64,000 bases of DNA. Source: Candidatus Zhuqueibacterota bacterium (GTDB lineage Bacteria; Zhuqueibacterota; Zhuqueibacteria; Residuimicrobiales; Krinioviventaceae). Shown here in pieces: positions 1-7,507 of this stretch; the first letter of the stretch is position 1; each line of letters begins with the position of its first letter. The notes beneath the pieces were generated by a model. The model ran no database searches. It was given only the letters and a program-made list of their open reading frames with translations, and was not told the origin of the DNA. The stretch spans positions 1 through 64,000 of the forward strand of contig JAFGKD010000133.1 of assembly GCA_016928775.1 (NCBI GenBank). Reading direction: 5' to 3'. The translations under genes and the position numbers were made by a program.

Positions 1-132
1 GCTTCGAGAAAGCTTTGGGACTGGAGGCTAAAAAGGCTTAAAATGAATGATATGATCCGTGTTTCATCCGTGAAAATCCGTGGCTTATAAACTTTGCTAA
101 AAAAGCACGATGTTGTAGATTTGTAGTACGGA
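1..132. repeat. Dispersed non-coding repeat, copy A
   Basis: This roughly 130 bp unit begins 'gcttcgagaaagcttt' and ends 'tagtacgga'. It is nearly identical to 15301-15429, and a shorter related piece follows directly at 148-214. The core contains the phrase 'catccgtgaaaatccgtgg'. No reading frame is conserved. The left end may lie outside the window. It is probably a dispersed intergenic repeat with no transposase of its own. A perfect palindrome 'gcggccttcggccgc' follows near 275-290, and a similar one precedes copy C. Confidence 0.7.
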
Positions 133-147
133 TTTTTTTTCAGCTTT

Positions 148-214
148 GCTTTGAGAAAGTTTTGGGATTGGAGGTTAAAAAAGATCAAAATGAATGATAT
201 TATCTGTGTTTCAT
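148..214. repeat. Dispersed non-coding repeat, partial copy B
   Basis: A shorter, more diverged version of copy A, starting 'gctttgagaaagtttt' and breaking off after 'tgtttcat'. The rest of the gap up to 336 holds 'atccgtgtcatccgtg' fragments and a GC-rich palindrome. No good ribosome binding site precedes the next gene at 337. The whole 1-336 stretch looks like accumulated repeat fragments with no gene. Confidence 0.6.
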
Positions 215-336
215 CACAACAAGGCTGCGCTATGCAATCCGTGTCATCCGTGTAATCAGCGGACCATTTTGGTTGCGGCCTTCGGCCGCGCCAGGAAAAT
301 CCGTGGCGAATATATTGTATAAAAAAAAGCATTGTA

Positions 337-1701
337 ATGAAAAAAATTTTCCTATTATTTCTTATTTGTCTTCTCAGCTGCGCTCCCAGGCCCGACCATC
401 CACCCAATATTATCTATATAATGTGCGATGATCTCGGCTATGGCGATATCGGTTGTTATGGCCAAAAGATCATTCAAACTCCCAATATCGATTTTCTCGC
501 AGCCGAGGGCATCCGGTTCACGGATCATTACGCTGGCCATACTGTTTGTCGTCCGTCACGACTGGTTTTGTGGACGGGCAGGCATACGGGACATACACCC
601 ATTTCGTCCAATGCGCGATATGTTTTTCAGTCGGAGGATGTGACCGTCGCCGAGATTCTCAAGGAAGCAGCATATATCACCGGTGGTGTTGGCAAGTGGG
701 CTATGGCTGATGCTGACGGGAATGGTCATCCAAATGAACATGGCTTTGACTTTTGGATGGGGTATCTCGACCAGAGCGAAGCACATAATTATTATCCACT
801 CTACCTCTGGCAAAATCGCGAAAAAGTGCCGCTCGAGGGCAATGTCCTCTTTGAAAAGGACGAGCACAATCGTGGCCGCGTCGCTAACAAACGAGTCACT
901 TATGCACACGACATGATCACCCAGGCGGCGCTGGATTTTATCCGGACGAACGCCCATGCACCTTTTTTGCTGCATATCCATTGGACCATTCCGCATGCCA
1001 ACAATGAGGGCGGACGCGTCACCGGTGATGGCATGGAAGTGCCGGATTATGGTATATACGCCGAAAAAGAATGGCCAACACCGGAAAAAGGATTTGCCGC
1101 GATGATCTCACGGATGGATGCGGATGTCGGAAAAATTATGCTGTTGCTGAAAGAGTTACATATCGATCACAAGTCGGTTGTTTTTTTTACTTCCGATAAT
1201 GGCCCGCATCAGGAAGGCGGACATCAGCATGAATATTTTGACTCAAACGGGCCGTTACGCGGCTACAAACGCGATCTATACGAGGGCGGCATTCGTGTGC
1301 CGTTGATTGTACGCTGGCCAGGTACGGTGACACCGGGTGCTGTTTCGAATCATCCCTCGGCCTTTTGGGACTATCTGCCAACCGCCTGTGATATCGCTCG
1401 CATCAAACCACCTGAAAATATTGACGGCATTTCTTATCTGTCAGCTCTGCGGGGAGAGGTGCAGTCGCAGCACGAATACCTGTATTGGCAGTTCGCGGGC
1501 AGCGGCCATGATAAGCAAGCGGTGCGCGTTGGTTTTTGGAAGGCCGTGCGCCCGGAAACGAATGCGCCATTGGAGTTGTATGATTTGAGCACAGATATTG
1601 GAGAACAAAATAACATCGCATCCGCTCATCCGGATATCGTTGCCAAAATGAGCGCGCTTATACTGGAGGCAAAAAAAGATAAAGAGGAACAAAGTGAATA
1701 A
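337..1701 (+). CDS. Arylsulfatase-type sulfatase, lipoprotein
   Basis: The 454-residue protein has the type I sulfatase layout. An N-terminal metal site 'CDDLGYGD' lies at residues 30-37. The formylglycine motif C-R-P-S-R is at residues 71-75, with Cys71 the residue expected to become formylglycine. A second metal motif 'TSDNGPH' lies in the middle of the protein. The N-terminus is a lipoprotein signal with 'LLSC' around residues 12-15, so it is probably anchored in the envelope and hydrolyses sulfate esters of polysaccharides or small sulfates. The substrate cannot be told from sequence. The gene end overlaps purH by 8 bases, an unusual pairing. No maturase for the active site is in the window. 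No clear Shine-Dalgarno precedes the ATG. Confidence 0.9.
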   Translation: MKKIFLLFLICLLSCAPRPDHPPNIIYIMCDDLGYGDIGCYGQKIIQTPNIDFLAAEGIRFTDHYAGHTVCRPSRLVLWTGRHTGHTPISSNARYVFQSEDVTVAEILKEAAYITGGVGKWAMADADGNGHPNEHGFDFWMGYLDQSEAHNYYPLYLWQNREKVPLEGNVLFEKDEHNRGRVANKRVTYAHDMITQAALDFIRTNAHAPFLLHIHWTIPHANNEGGRVTGDGMEVPDYGIYAEKEWPTPEKGFAAMISRMDADVGKIMLLLKELHIDHKSVVFFTSDNGPHQEGGHQHEYFDSNGPLRGYKRDLYEGGIRVPLIVRWPGTVTPGAVSNHPSAFWDYLPTACDIARIKPPENIDGISYLSALRGEVQSQHEYLYWQFAGSGHDKQAVRVGFWKAVRPETNAPLELYDLSTDIGEQNNIASAHPDIVAKMSALILEAKKDKEEQSE

Positions 1702-3253
1702 CGTAAAAATCAAGCGGGCATTAGTGAGTGTATACGACAAAACCGGTCTTGTCGATTTTGTCAAAAAACTGCATGAATTTGGCATCGAGATATTTTCGAC
1801 CGGCGGTACCTACAGGCTGTTGCTGGAGCATGGATTGCAGATTAAAAAGGTCTCGGAAATCACAAAGTTTCCGGAAATCCTCGATGGTCGGGTAAAAACC
1901 CTGCATCCGCACATACATGGCGGCATCTTGGCCAAGCGATCGAGGGCGCATTTGGCCGAATTGGCCGAGCATGGCATTGACACAATCGATATGGTTGTAG
2001 TCAATCTTTATCCTTTTGAAGAAACAGTGGCCAAGCCGGGTGTGGCGCTGGAGGATGCGCTGGAAAATATCGATATTGGTGGGCCAACAATGATTCGTGC
2101 TGCAGCGAAAAATTATCCACATGTCGCTGTGGTGGTGGATCCGGCGTTTTATCAGCCTGTACTTCAAGAGATGGCGGTGAATGACGGGGGCGTATCCGCT
2201 GATATGCGATATAAAATGGCATTGGCGGCTTTTCAGCGTACCTCGCACTATGACGCCGCTATATCGTCTTATCTCGCTGGTCTGGGAGAATCCATTGATT
2301 TGCCGGACACTATTTCTGTGCAGTTGACCAAAGTGCACAATTTGCGATATGGTGAGAATCCGCATCAACGTGCTGCCTTTTATGCGGATGTGTCCAAAGG
2401 CAAGGTCGGGATGGTAGCGGCAGAACAATTGCATGGCAAGGAGTTGTCCTACAATAATATTCAGGATATCCACGGCGCCATTGGTTTGGCGCTCGAGTTT
2501 GATCAGCCGGCAGTAGCGATCATCAAGCATGCCAATCCGTGCGGTGCCGCCTGGGCCGAGGATGTGGTAACAGCCTATGCGCGCGCGCTGAGTACAGATC
2601 CAACCTCAGCTTTTGGCGGTATCGTGGCGATGAATCGCCACGTCTCCCGAGAAGCAGCCGAACAGATCGTCAAAATTTTCACCGAAGTCGTTGTCGCACC
2701 GGCGTTTTCGGATGAAGCGCTGGCTATTCTCAAAGGCAAAAAAAATATCCGCCTGATTGTCTGGCCAACCACCGAACCACCCACGTCCGGCTATGAACTA
2801 AAAGCTGTTGAGGGAGGTTTTTTACTTCAGGAGGCGGACCTCCTTCGACCGCAGTACGAGGAATGGAGCGTCGTGACCAAACGCCAGCCGACCGAAGCGG
2901 AATGGCATGCCATGAAATTTGGCTGGAGGGTCGTCAAATGGGTCAAGAGCAACGCGGTCATCTATGTGAATGAACACAAGACGCTCGGTATTGGCGCCGG
3001 TCAGATGTCGCGAGTGGACGCCTCCAGGCTGGCGGTTGCCAAAGCCAAAGATGCCGGCCTTGATCTGACCGGCTCGGTGGTTGTGTCCGACGCCTTTTTC
3101 CCGTTCCGCGATGGTGTGGATGCTGCTGCCGAGGCAGGCGCCAGAGCGGTCATCGAACCGGGTGGCTCGGTACGTGATGAAGAAGTCATCGCAGCCGCGG
3201 ATGAGCATGATATGGCGATGGTCTTTACCGGGCGGCGGCATTTTAGACATTAG
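1694..3253 (+). CDS. purH: Bifunctional AICAR formyltransferase/IMP cyclohydrolase
   Basis: This full-length 519-residue PurH catalyses the last two steps of de novo IMP synthesis in the cytoplasm. The N-terminal cyclohydrolase domain (about 1-200) carries 'GRVKTLHPHIHGGIL' at residues 65-79. The C-terminal formyltransferase domain holds 'KHANPCGAA' at residues 278-286, where the Lys-His pair matches the catalytic pair of the family, and a late 'GIGAGQMSRVDA' motif. The ATG lies inside the end of the sulfatase gene (8 base overlap) behind 'agaggaac', so translation may be coupled to it. No other pur genes are nearby. A strong terminator follows at 3425. Confidence 0.97.
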   Translation: MNNVKIKRALVSVYDKTGLVDFVKKLHEFGIEIFSTGGTYRLLLEHGLQIKKVSEITKFPEILDGRVKTLHPHIHGGILAKRSRAHLAELAEHGIDTIDMVVVNLYPFEETVAKPGVALEDALENIDIGGPTMIRAAAKNYPHVAVVVDPAFYQPVLQEMAVNDGGVSADMRYKMALAAFQRTSHYDAAISSYLAGLGESIDLPDTISVQLTKVHNLRYGENPHQRAAFYADVSKGKVGMVAAEQLHGKELSYNNIQDIHGAIGLALEFDQPAVAIIKHANPCGAAWAEDVVTAYARALSTDPTSAFGGIVAMNRHVSREAAEQIVKIFTEVVVAPAFSDEALAILKGKKNIRLIVWPTTEPPTSGYELKAVEGGFLLQEADLLRPQYEEWSVVTKRQPTEAEWHAMKFGWRVVKWVKSNAVIYVNEHKTLGIGAGQMSRVDASRLAVAKAKDAGLDLTGSVVVSDAFFPFRDGVDAAAEAGARAVIEPGGSVRDEEVIAAADEHDMAMVFTGRRHFRH

Positions 3254-3424
3254 GAGATTTTTGTTCAAAGAATAGATCCTGTGATAAAGCGTTGGTGATT
3301 CGTCGTATTTATTTTTTTACCTGATAATGTGGGTATAATACTTATCGTTCTATAAGTAAAATAAAAAATTAAAACGAGCAACATCGGGAAGGGCTGTGGT
3401 GAGGTTGTTTCAATTTTTTACAGT
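3254..3424 (+). other. Intergenic leader region, possible small RNA
   Basis: No gene is present between purH and the terminator at 3425. A good -10 like hexamer, TATAAT, lies at 3334-3339, but no matching -35 was found. If used, it would give a transcript of about 130 nt ending at the terminator. The stretch 'gcaacatcgggaaggg' to 'gaggttgtttc' could fold by CAAC/GTTG pairing. I do not recognise a known RNA family. Confidence 0.25.
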
Positions 3425-3475
3425 AAAGGCGTATATTCTGCTTTGCTTCAAAAGCAGGGTATACGCCTTTTTTTT
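3425..3475 (+). terminator. Intrinsic terminator after purH
   Basis: The stem pairs 'aaaggcgtata' (3425-3435) with 'tatacgccttt' (3460-3470). A second inner stem pairs 'ctgcttt' with 'aaagcag' around a 6-base loop, and a run of eight T follows. This is a strong Rho-independent terminator. Confidence 0.9.
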
Positions 3476-3647
3476 CAGGCCTTCATTTTAATAGCCACTT
3501 TTTGCGATAAGCAAATCATCTTGATAATTTCGCATGAAGCAGTATTGTTCTGCTATGTCCAGAAAAGTAGTCTGTGGCATCTCAATTTATTCAAATCAAT
3601 TCTGTTTAATTGTTTTACTTTCATCATTAAATTCATTTGGAGACATT
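3476..3647 (+). other. AT-rich upstream region
   Basis: No gene is supported here. An in-frame upstream ATG at 3534 would add 38 residues without export features. The real start of the next gene is taken as 3648, behind 'ttggagacatt', because that start gives a clean signal peptide. No convincing -35/-10 pair was found. Confidence 0.4.
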
Positions 3648-5918
3648 ATGAAAAAATTCCTCAAGGTTGTATTGTTCATTTTTTGCTTTTTTATGGCATG
3701 CAGTTTCATTTCTGCAAATGCACAGCCGTATTGGGAAAATGATTTGTGGAAAAATGCCGGATTGCTGCCGGGTGTTCCCACCATGGCGGATGAAATCATA
3801 CATGTCGATGATTTATTGCCGGGGAACAGCGATCATGACGCAAAGGTACAAGAAGCACTAAGATTGGCGAGAATAAATTCAACGAATGACCGAGTAACAA
3901 TCATTCATTTTGCAGCGCATACTTATTACTTGAACCAAACCATTGAGATTAAACAGCCGTACAATGGTATCATTTTGCAGGGAGAGGGACCAAGCACTGT
4001 TTTGAAATTTGAATTGGATCAATGTCAAAACTGTATTGAAATTGGCTATGAGAGTGAGACATATCTCTCAGAAATTTCAAGTGCAATTCCCTACAAATCA
4101 TACACCTTTTCTGCAGGTGGTTTGTCCCCCAATACCTGGATCAGAATAAGTGAGAACAGAAATGCAGAGGGCAGAATTTACGAGCCCGAGTATTATGCCG
4201 GAGCAATAGGTCAAGTTACCCGGCTTGTCTCAGTAAATGGCAATATTGGCACAATGGTAGATCAAGCGGCGATGGAATATAAAATGGAATATGAGCCCAG
4301 AGTTTACCTGATTGAGCCAATCGAGCATATTGGTATTGAGAAAATGAAAATATGGCGATATGACTATCACCCATGTAATACCGGCGCGGAACATGGGAAC
4401 AATGTTTTAATGAAGAATGCTGTAAACTGTTGGATTCGTGGCGTCCATTTTGAACAGACGTGTCGAAATCACATATTTGTCGATCGATGCTCGCATCTTG
4501 AAATTAGTGGGTGCTATATCCACGAAGCATTGAGCTTTGGAGAAGGGGGGCGTGGGTACGGCGTCTTGTTGAACCGGACGACAACAAAATGCCTTATTGA
4601 AAACAATATTTTTAACAAACTTCGGCACGCTATGATTGTTCAATCCGGATCAAACTCTAATGTTTTTGTATACAATTATTCTTACAACCAACATTGGGTG
4701 GACGAACTTACGGGTTTGCCATTCGACAAGTGTGTCCCAGAAACCCTGGGCTATTGGTGTGGTGGCGACATTTGTTTGCATGGAAACTATCCTTTTAGCA
4801 ACTTGTTTGAGCATAATTGGGCATGCATTATTGTGGCTGATGGATATCACGGTATGAATGGCATAAACAACTGGTTTGTAAGAAATATGACTTATGATGA
4901 TGAACAGACTGAAGGAAGTGAGATTAAATTGTACAGGGCGGGTAATTACGTCGTTTTAGGCTGCATGATGAGAACGACCCAAGCCGCTCCTGTTGATGAT
5001 GATGAATGTTCGGGAATTGACCAGTATGGAACTCTATACGGTACAAGTTATGATGAGCACTTGTGGGTTTATAAGCTGGGAACGGAAGATCATTATTGGC
5101 ATCCTTGCGTTTCAGTTTTTTATGATGCAAAACCGCCTTTCTCAGGCTTATCCTGGCCTTCCATCGGTCCTAAAACATCTCAAGGTGCAGATTTTTACGA
5201 TATTCATCAGCAAATCCCTGCAAGAGTAAGGTTTAATAGTGGGCCCTTGACTTATATCGAAGAAGGCGATCTTACCGAATGGCCGACTATACCGCAATTT
5301 CTCGAGCTCCAGAATAAAACCATCACAACCGATCAAGTAGCGCGGGAATACATTACTGCAGGTCCAGCTGTTGATATTGCGAGTGGGGCAAATGTCTCTT
5401 TTGCAGCTGGAGACTATATCAGGCTGCTACCGGGATTTATCGCAAGTTCTGCGGGGGCTACGCAATTCTGCGCTTACATTGATCCTGCGCTATTAACCGC
5501 ATCCGCGCCAGCAAAAAAAATCGACGAAGAAAAGTTCAAAAACAATGATCTGTTTACGACAACAAGCTTTGAAGAATCTCTAGGAAATAATCCAACAGAT
5601 AGCTTGGCGCTGTCAAAAGCTGTTGTTGAGCAGCTTCCTACTGAATTTGCTATAAGTGCAAATTACCCAAATCCATTTAACCTCGAAACAAGAATAAATT
5701 ATGAACTGCCGGAAGAATCGTCTGTAAGTTTAAATATTTATAATGTTTATGGCCAACTTGTTTTAAGTCTTGTAGATAAGCGTGAATCCGCCGGCTATAA
5801 AACTGCTGTCTGGAATGGATGTGACAGACAAGGAAAGGCGGTATCAAGCGGTGTCTATTTTTATGTCTTTAATGCTGGTGATTATGAAAAAGCCTGCAAG
5901 ATGATATTGACAAAGTAA
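3648..5918 (+). CDS. Secreted beta-helix protein with C-terminal sorting domain
   Basis: The 756-residue exported protein has a signal peptide (Lys-Lys, a hydrophobic stretch, cleavage near 'SANAQP'). Its central part resembles right-handed parallel beta-helix or pectate-lyase-like proteins, with repeated short strands such as 'ISGCYIHEA', 'CLIENNIFNKL' and 'VFVYNYSYNQH'. A '3-coathanger stack'-like segment follows ('GDYIRLLPGFIASSAGA'). The C-terminal 80 residues are a sorting module starting 'NYPNPFN' and ending 'KMILTK'. It probably binds or cleaves polysaccharide at the cell surface, but no catalytic residues could be fixed. The gene is AT-richer than the housekeeping genes. It pairs with the next gene, 61 bases downstream. 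Confidence 0.75.
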   Translation: MKKFLKVVLFIFCFFMACSFISANAQPYWENDLWKNAGLLPGVPTMADEIIHVDDLLPGNSDHDAKVQEALRLARINSTNDRVTIIHFAAHTYYLNQTIEIKQPYNGIILQGEGPSTVLKFELDQCQNCIEIGYESETYLSEISSAIPYKSYTFSAGGLSPNTWIRISENRNAEGRIYEPEYYAGAIGQVTRLVSVNGNIGTMVDQAAMEYKMEYEPRVYLIEPIEHIGIEKMKIWRYDYHPCNTGAEHGNNVLMKNAVNCWIRGVHFEQTCRNHIFVDRCSHLEISGCYIHEALSFGEGGRGYGVLLNRTTTKCLIENNIFNKLRHAMIVQSGSNSNVFVYNYSYNQHWVDELTGLPFDKCVPETLGYWCGGDICLHGNYPFSNLFEHNWACIIVADGYHGMNGINNWFVRNMTYDDEQTEGSEIKLYRAGNYVVLGCMMRTTQAAPVDDDECSGIDQYGTLYGTSYDEHLWVYKLGTEDHYWHPCVSVFYDAKPPFSGLSWPSIGPKTSQGADFYDIHQQIPARVRFNSGPLTYIEEGDLTEWPTIPQFLELQNKTITTDQVAREYITAGPAVDIASGANVSFAAGDYIRLLPGFIASSAGATQFCAYIDPALLTASAPAKKIDEEKFKNNDLFTTTSFEESLGNNPTDSLALSKAVVEQLPTEFAISANYPNPFNLETRINYELPEESSVSLNIYNVYGQLVLSLVDKRESAGYKTAVWNGCDRQGKAVSSGVYFYVFNAGDYEKACKMILTK

Positions 5919-5979
5919 AAAATTGGAAATTGTCGCCCGATCAAAAGAGTATCTTTCACAAAATGAACAGGAGTTTAAA

Positions 5980-7038
5980 ATGAAAAATTCATTATCAGCA
6001 GTTATTATAGCTCTTTTGCTGTCTTTAACTCTCTTTGCACAGGGCCAATGGACCGACGATGGCGATGTTGTCTATTGGAATCAATTAAGTGATAAAGTTG
6101 GTATTGGATTGAACAATCCTCAGACTCGTCTACATGTGCTTGGTAAAGGAATTTTCCAGGTTGGTTCTGACAAGGCATTTTCGATTTATCGAGATGGGGA
6201 TAACCAACGAATTGACATGTGGCACAATTGGCAAGGTATGCATTTGGATTTTGTCAATACAAGTCTTTCCAAATCTGGCTACATTGTTAACAAGGCGCCC
6301 GATGGTCATCTTTATCTGGGTGTCAATATGTCAAATGAAGCTTTGATGATAAGTGGCAGTAGCGGCAATATCGGCATTGGTACAAATAATCCTGTCAAGC
6401 GGTTACATGTCATTGGTGAAGGTATTGTTCAGGTTGGAACTGATAAGACATTTTCAATTTATCGAGATGGGGATAACCAACGCATTGACATGTGGCACAA
6501 TTGGCAGGGTGCGCATCTGGATTTTGTCAATACAAGTCTTTCCAAGGCAGGATACATTGTCAACAAAGCACCTGATGGCAATCTTTTCCTTGGAGTCGGT
6601 ATATTCGAAGAAGCGCTTAAAATAAAAGGAGATAACGGAGATATTCATATCAGTACTAACGTGAGCATTGGCACTTCGAGTGTCGGCGGCTATAACCTGG
6701 CTGTAAATGGCAAGATTGGCGCCGAAGAAGTTGAGGTGAAACAAACGATCCCGGATTTTGTGTTTGAGGATGGCTATAATTTACGTTCACTCGAAGATGT
6801 TCAGAGATTTATAAGAGAAAATGGCCATTTGCCAGATATTCCGTCAGCAAAAGAGTTTGATGGAAAAGCCGTGGCAGTCGGCGTTATGCAATCAAAACAT
6901 CTGCAAAAAATTGAAGAGCTGACACTTTATGTTATTGAACAAAACAATATAAATAGACAACAAGAAGAGTTGATAAAAACGCTGGTCGCTCAAAACAAAG
7001 AGCTTGCGGAACGCCTGTCCGACTTGGAGAACAAATAA
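5980..7038 (+). CDS. Secreted tail-fiber-like protein with duplicated domain
   Basis: The 352-residue protein has an N-terminal signal peptide ('LLLSLTLFAQGQ'). Two nearly identical 91-residue units occupy residues 40-130 and 131-221, each with 'RDGDNQRIDMWHNWQG' and an opening 'VGIGLNNP' or 'IGIGTNNP'. The C-terminal part ('PDFVFEDGYNLRSLEDV', 'GHLPDIPSAKE') is the conserved tail seen on many Bacteroidota fiber-like proteins of the S74/collar type, and it ends in a coiled coil rich in E, Q and L. The start at 5980 is chosen because 'caggagttta' precedes it and it gives a signal peptide. It is probably a surface adhesin or fiber. The function is unknown. Confidence 0.7.
   Translation: MKNSLSAVIIALLLSLTLFAQGQWTDDGDVVYWNQLSDKVGIGLNNPQTRLHVLGKGIFQVGSDKAFSIYRDGDNQRIDMWHNWQGMHLDFVNTSLSKSGYIVNKAPDGHLYLGVNMSNEALMISGSSGNIGIGTNNPVKRLHVIGEGIVQVGTDKTFSIYRDGDNQRIDMWHNWQGAHLDFVNTSLSKAGYIVNKAPDGNLFLGVGIFEEALKIKGDNGDIHISTNVSIGTSSVGGYNLAVNGKIGAEEVEVKQTIPDFVFEDGYNLRSLEDVQRFIRENGHLPDIPSAKEFDGKAVAVGVMQSKHLQKIEELTLYVIEQNNINRQQEELIKTLVAQNKELAERLSDLENK
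6097..6642 (+). repeat. Tandem 273-bp duplication inside the fiber-like gene
   Basis: Two in-frame 273 bp units (6097-6369 and 6370-6642) encode almost the same 91 residues. Long stretches are identical or nearly so at the DNA level, which suggests a recent duplication. Confidence 0.8.
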
Positions 7039-7103
7039 CAAATTCAGTCGGATTTAGGGTAAGGTTTTACTTTTTCCCCAGTTGGTAACTTTTAACTACA
7101 ACT

Positions 7104-7134
7104 AAAGGTTCGTCAAATCGACGAGCCTTTTTTA
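7104..7134 (+). terminator. Intrinsic terminator
   Basis: The stem 'aaaggttcgtc' (7104-7114) pairs with 'gacgagccttt' (7120-7130), with one G-T pair, and a run of T follows. It ends the two-gene secreted-protein unit. Confidence 0.85.
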
Positions 7135-7221
7135 TTGTCAATTGACTATTTTATAGTAATTCTTTAAATTACAGTATTAAAATAAAATGATTGCTCTATT
7201 AACTCAGAAAAGCATTGTTTA

Positions 7222-7348
7222 TTTGGAGTGCATTCTCTTCGTGAATGCATGACGGCGAAACCGTCAAGCTGGGTATTCGCATCCATTGCAGTTCGCCTAA
7301 CTCGCGGGCCAGTGACCCGCGTGAATTCACACAGAGAATTCACTCCAA
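7222..7348. repeat. Large inverted-repeat element, MITE-like or structured RNA
   Basis: The outer arms 'tttggagtgcattctct' and 'agagaattcactccaaa' match 16 of 17 positions as inverted repeats and enclose 127 bp. Inside are at least two hairpins: 'gacgg cgaaa ccgtc' and 'gcggg ccagtga cccgc'. No reading frame is present. It could be a miniature non-autonomous element or a structured transcript. The rest of the gap (7135-7221 and 7349-7507) is AT-rich and shows nothing else. Confidence 0.65.
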
Positions 7349-7507
7349 AAGAGTATCAAATTCAATAGACGAAAATATTAAGCAATAATAACAGTGAGCT
7401 TTTTAATGTTTTTTCTGTGCTAATAGAGTAATCATTTAAAATAATAGTCATGAAATATGCAGGTGCAATAATATCCTGCTGTAATTTATAGCATAAAGTC
7501 AAATTCT

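Noticed and set aside
1721..2530. A 269-codon open frame on the minus strand inside purH
   Set aside because: It is antisense to a complete, well-conserved purH, has no recognisable domain and no ribosome site. Similar long antisense frames at 8273-9130 (in mrcA) and 27079-27930 (in the CBM9 gene) were rejected for the same reason.
7222..7348. tRNA or known riboswitch in the inverted-repeat element
   Set aside because: No cloverleaf with acceptor, anticodon and T arms, and no recognised riboswitch core could be drawn.
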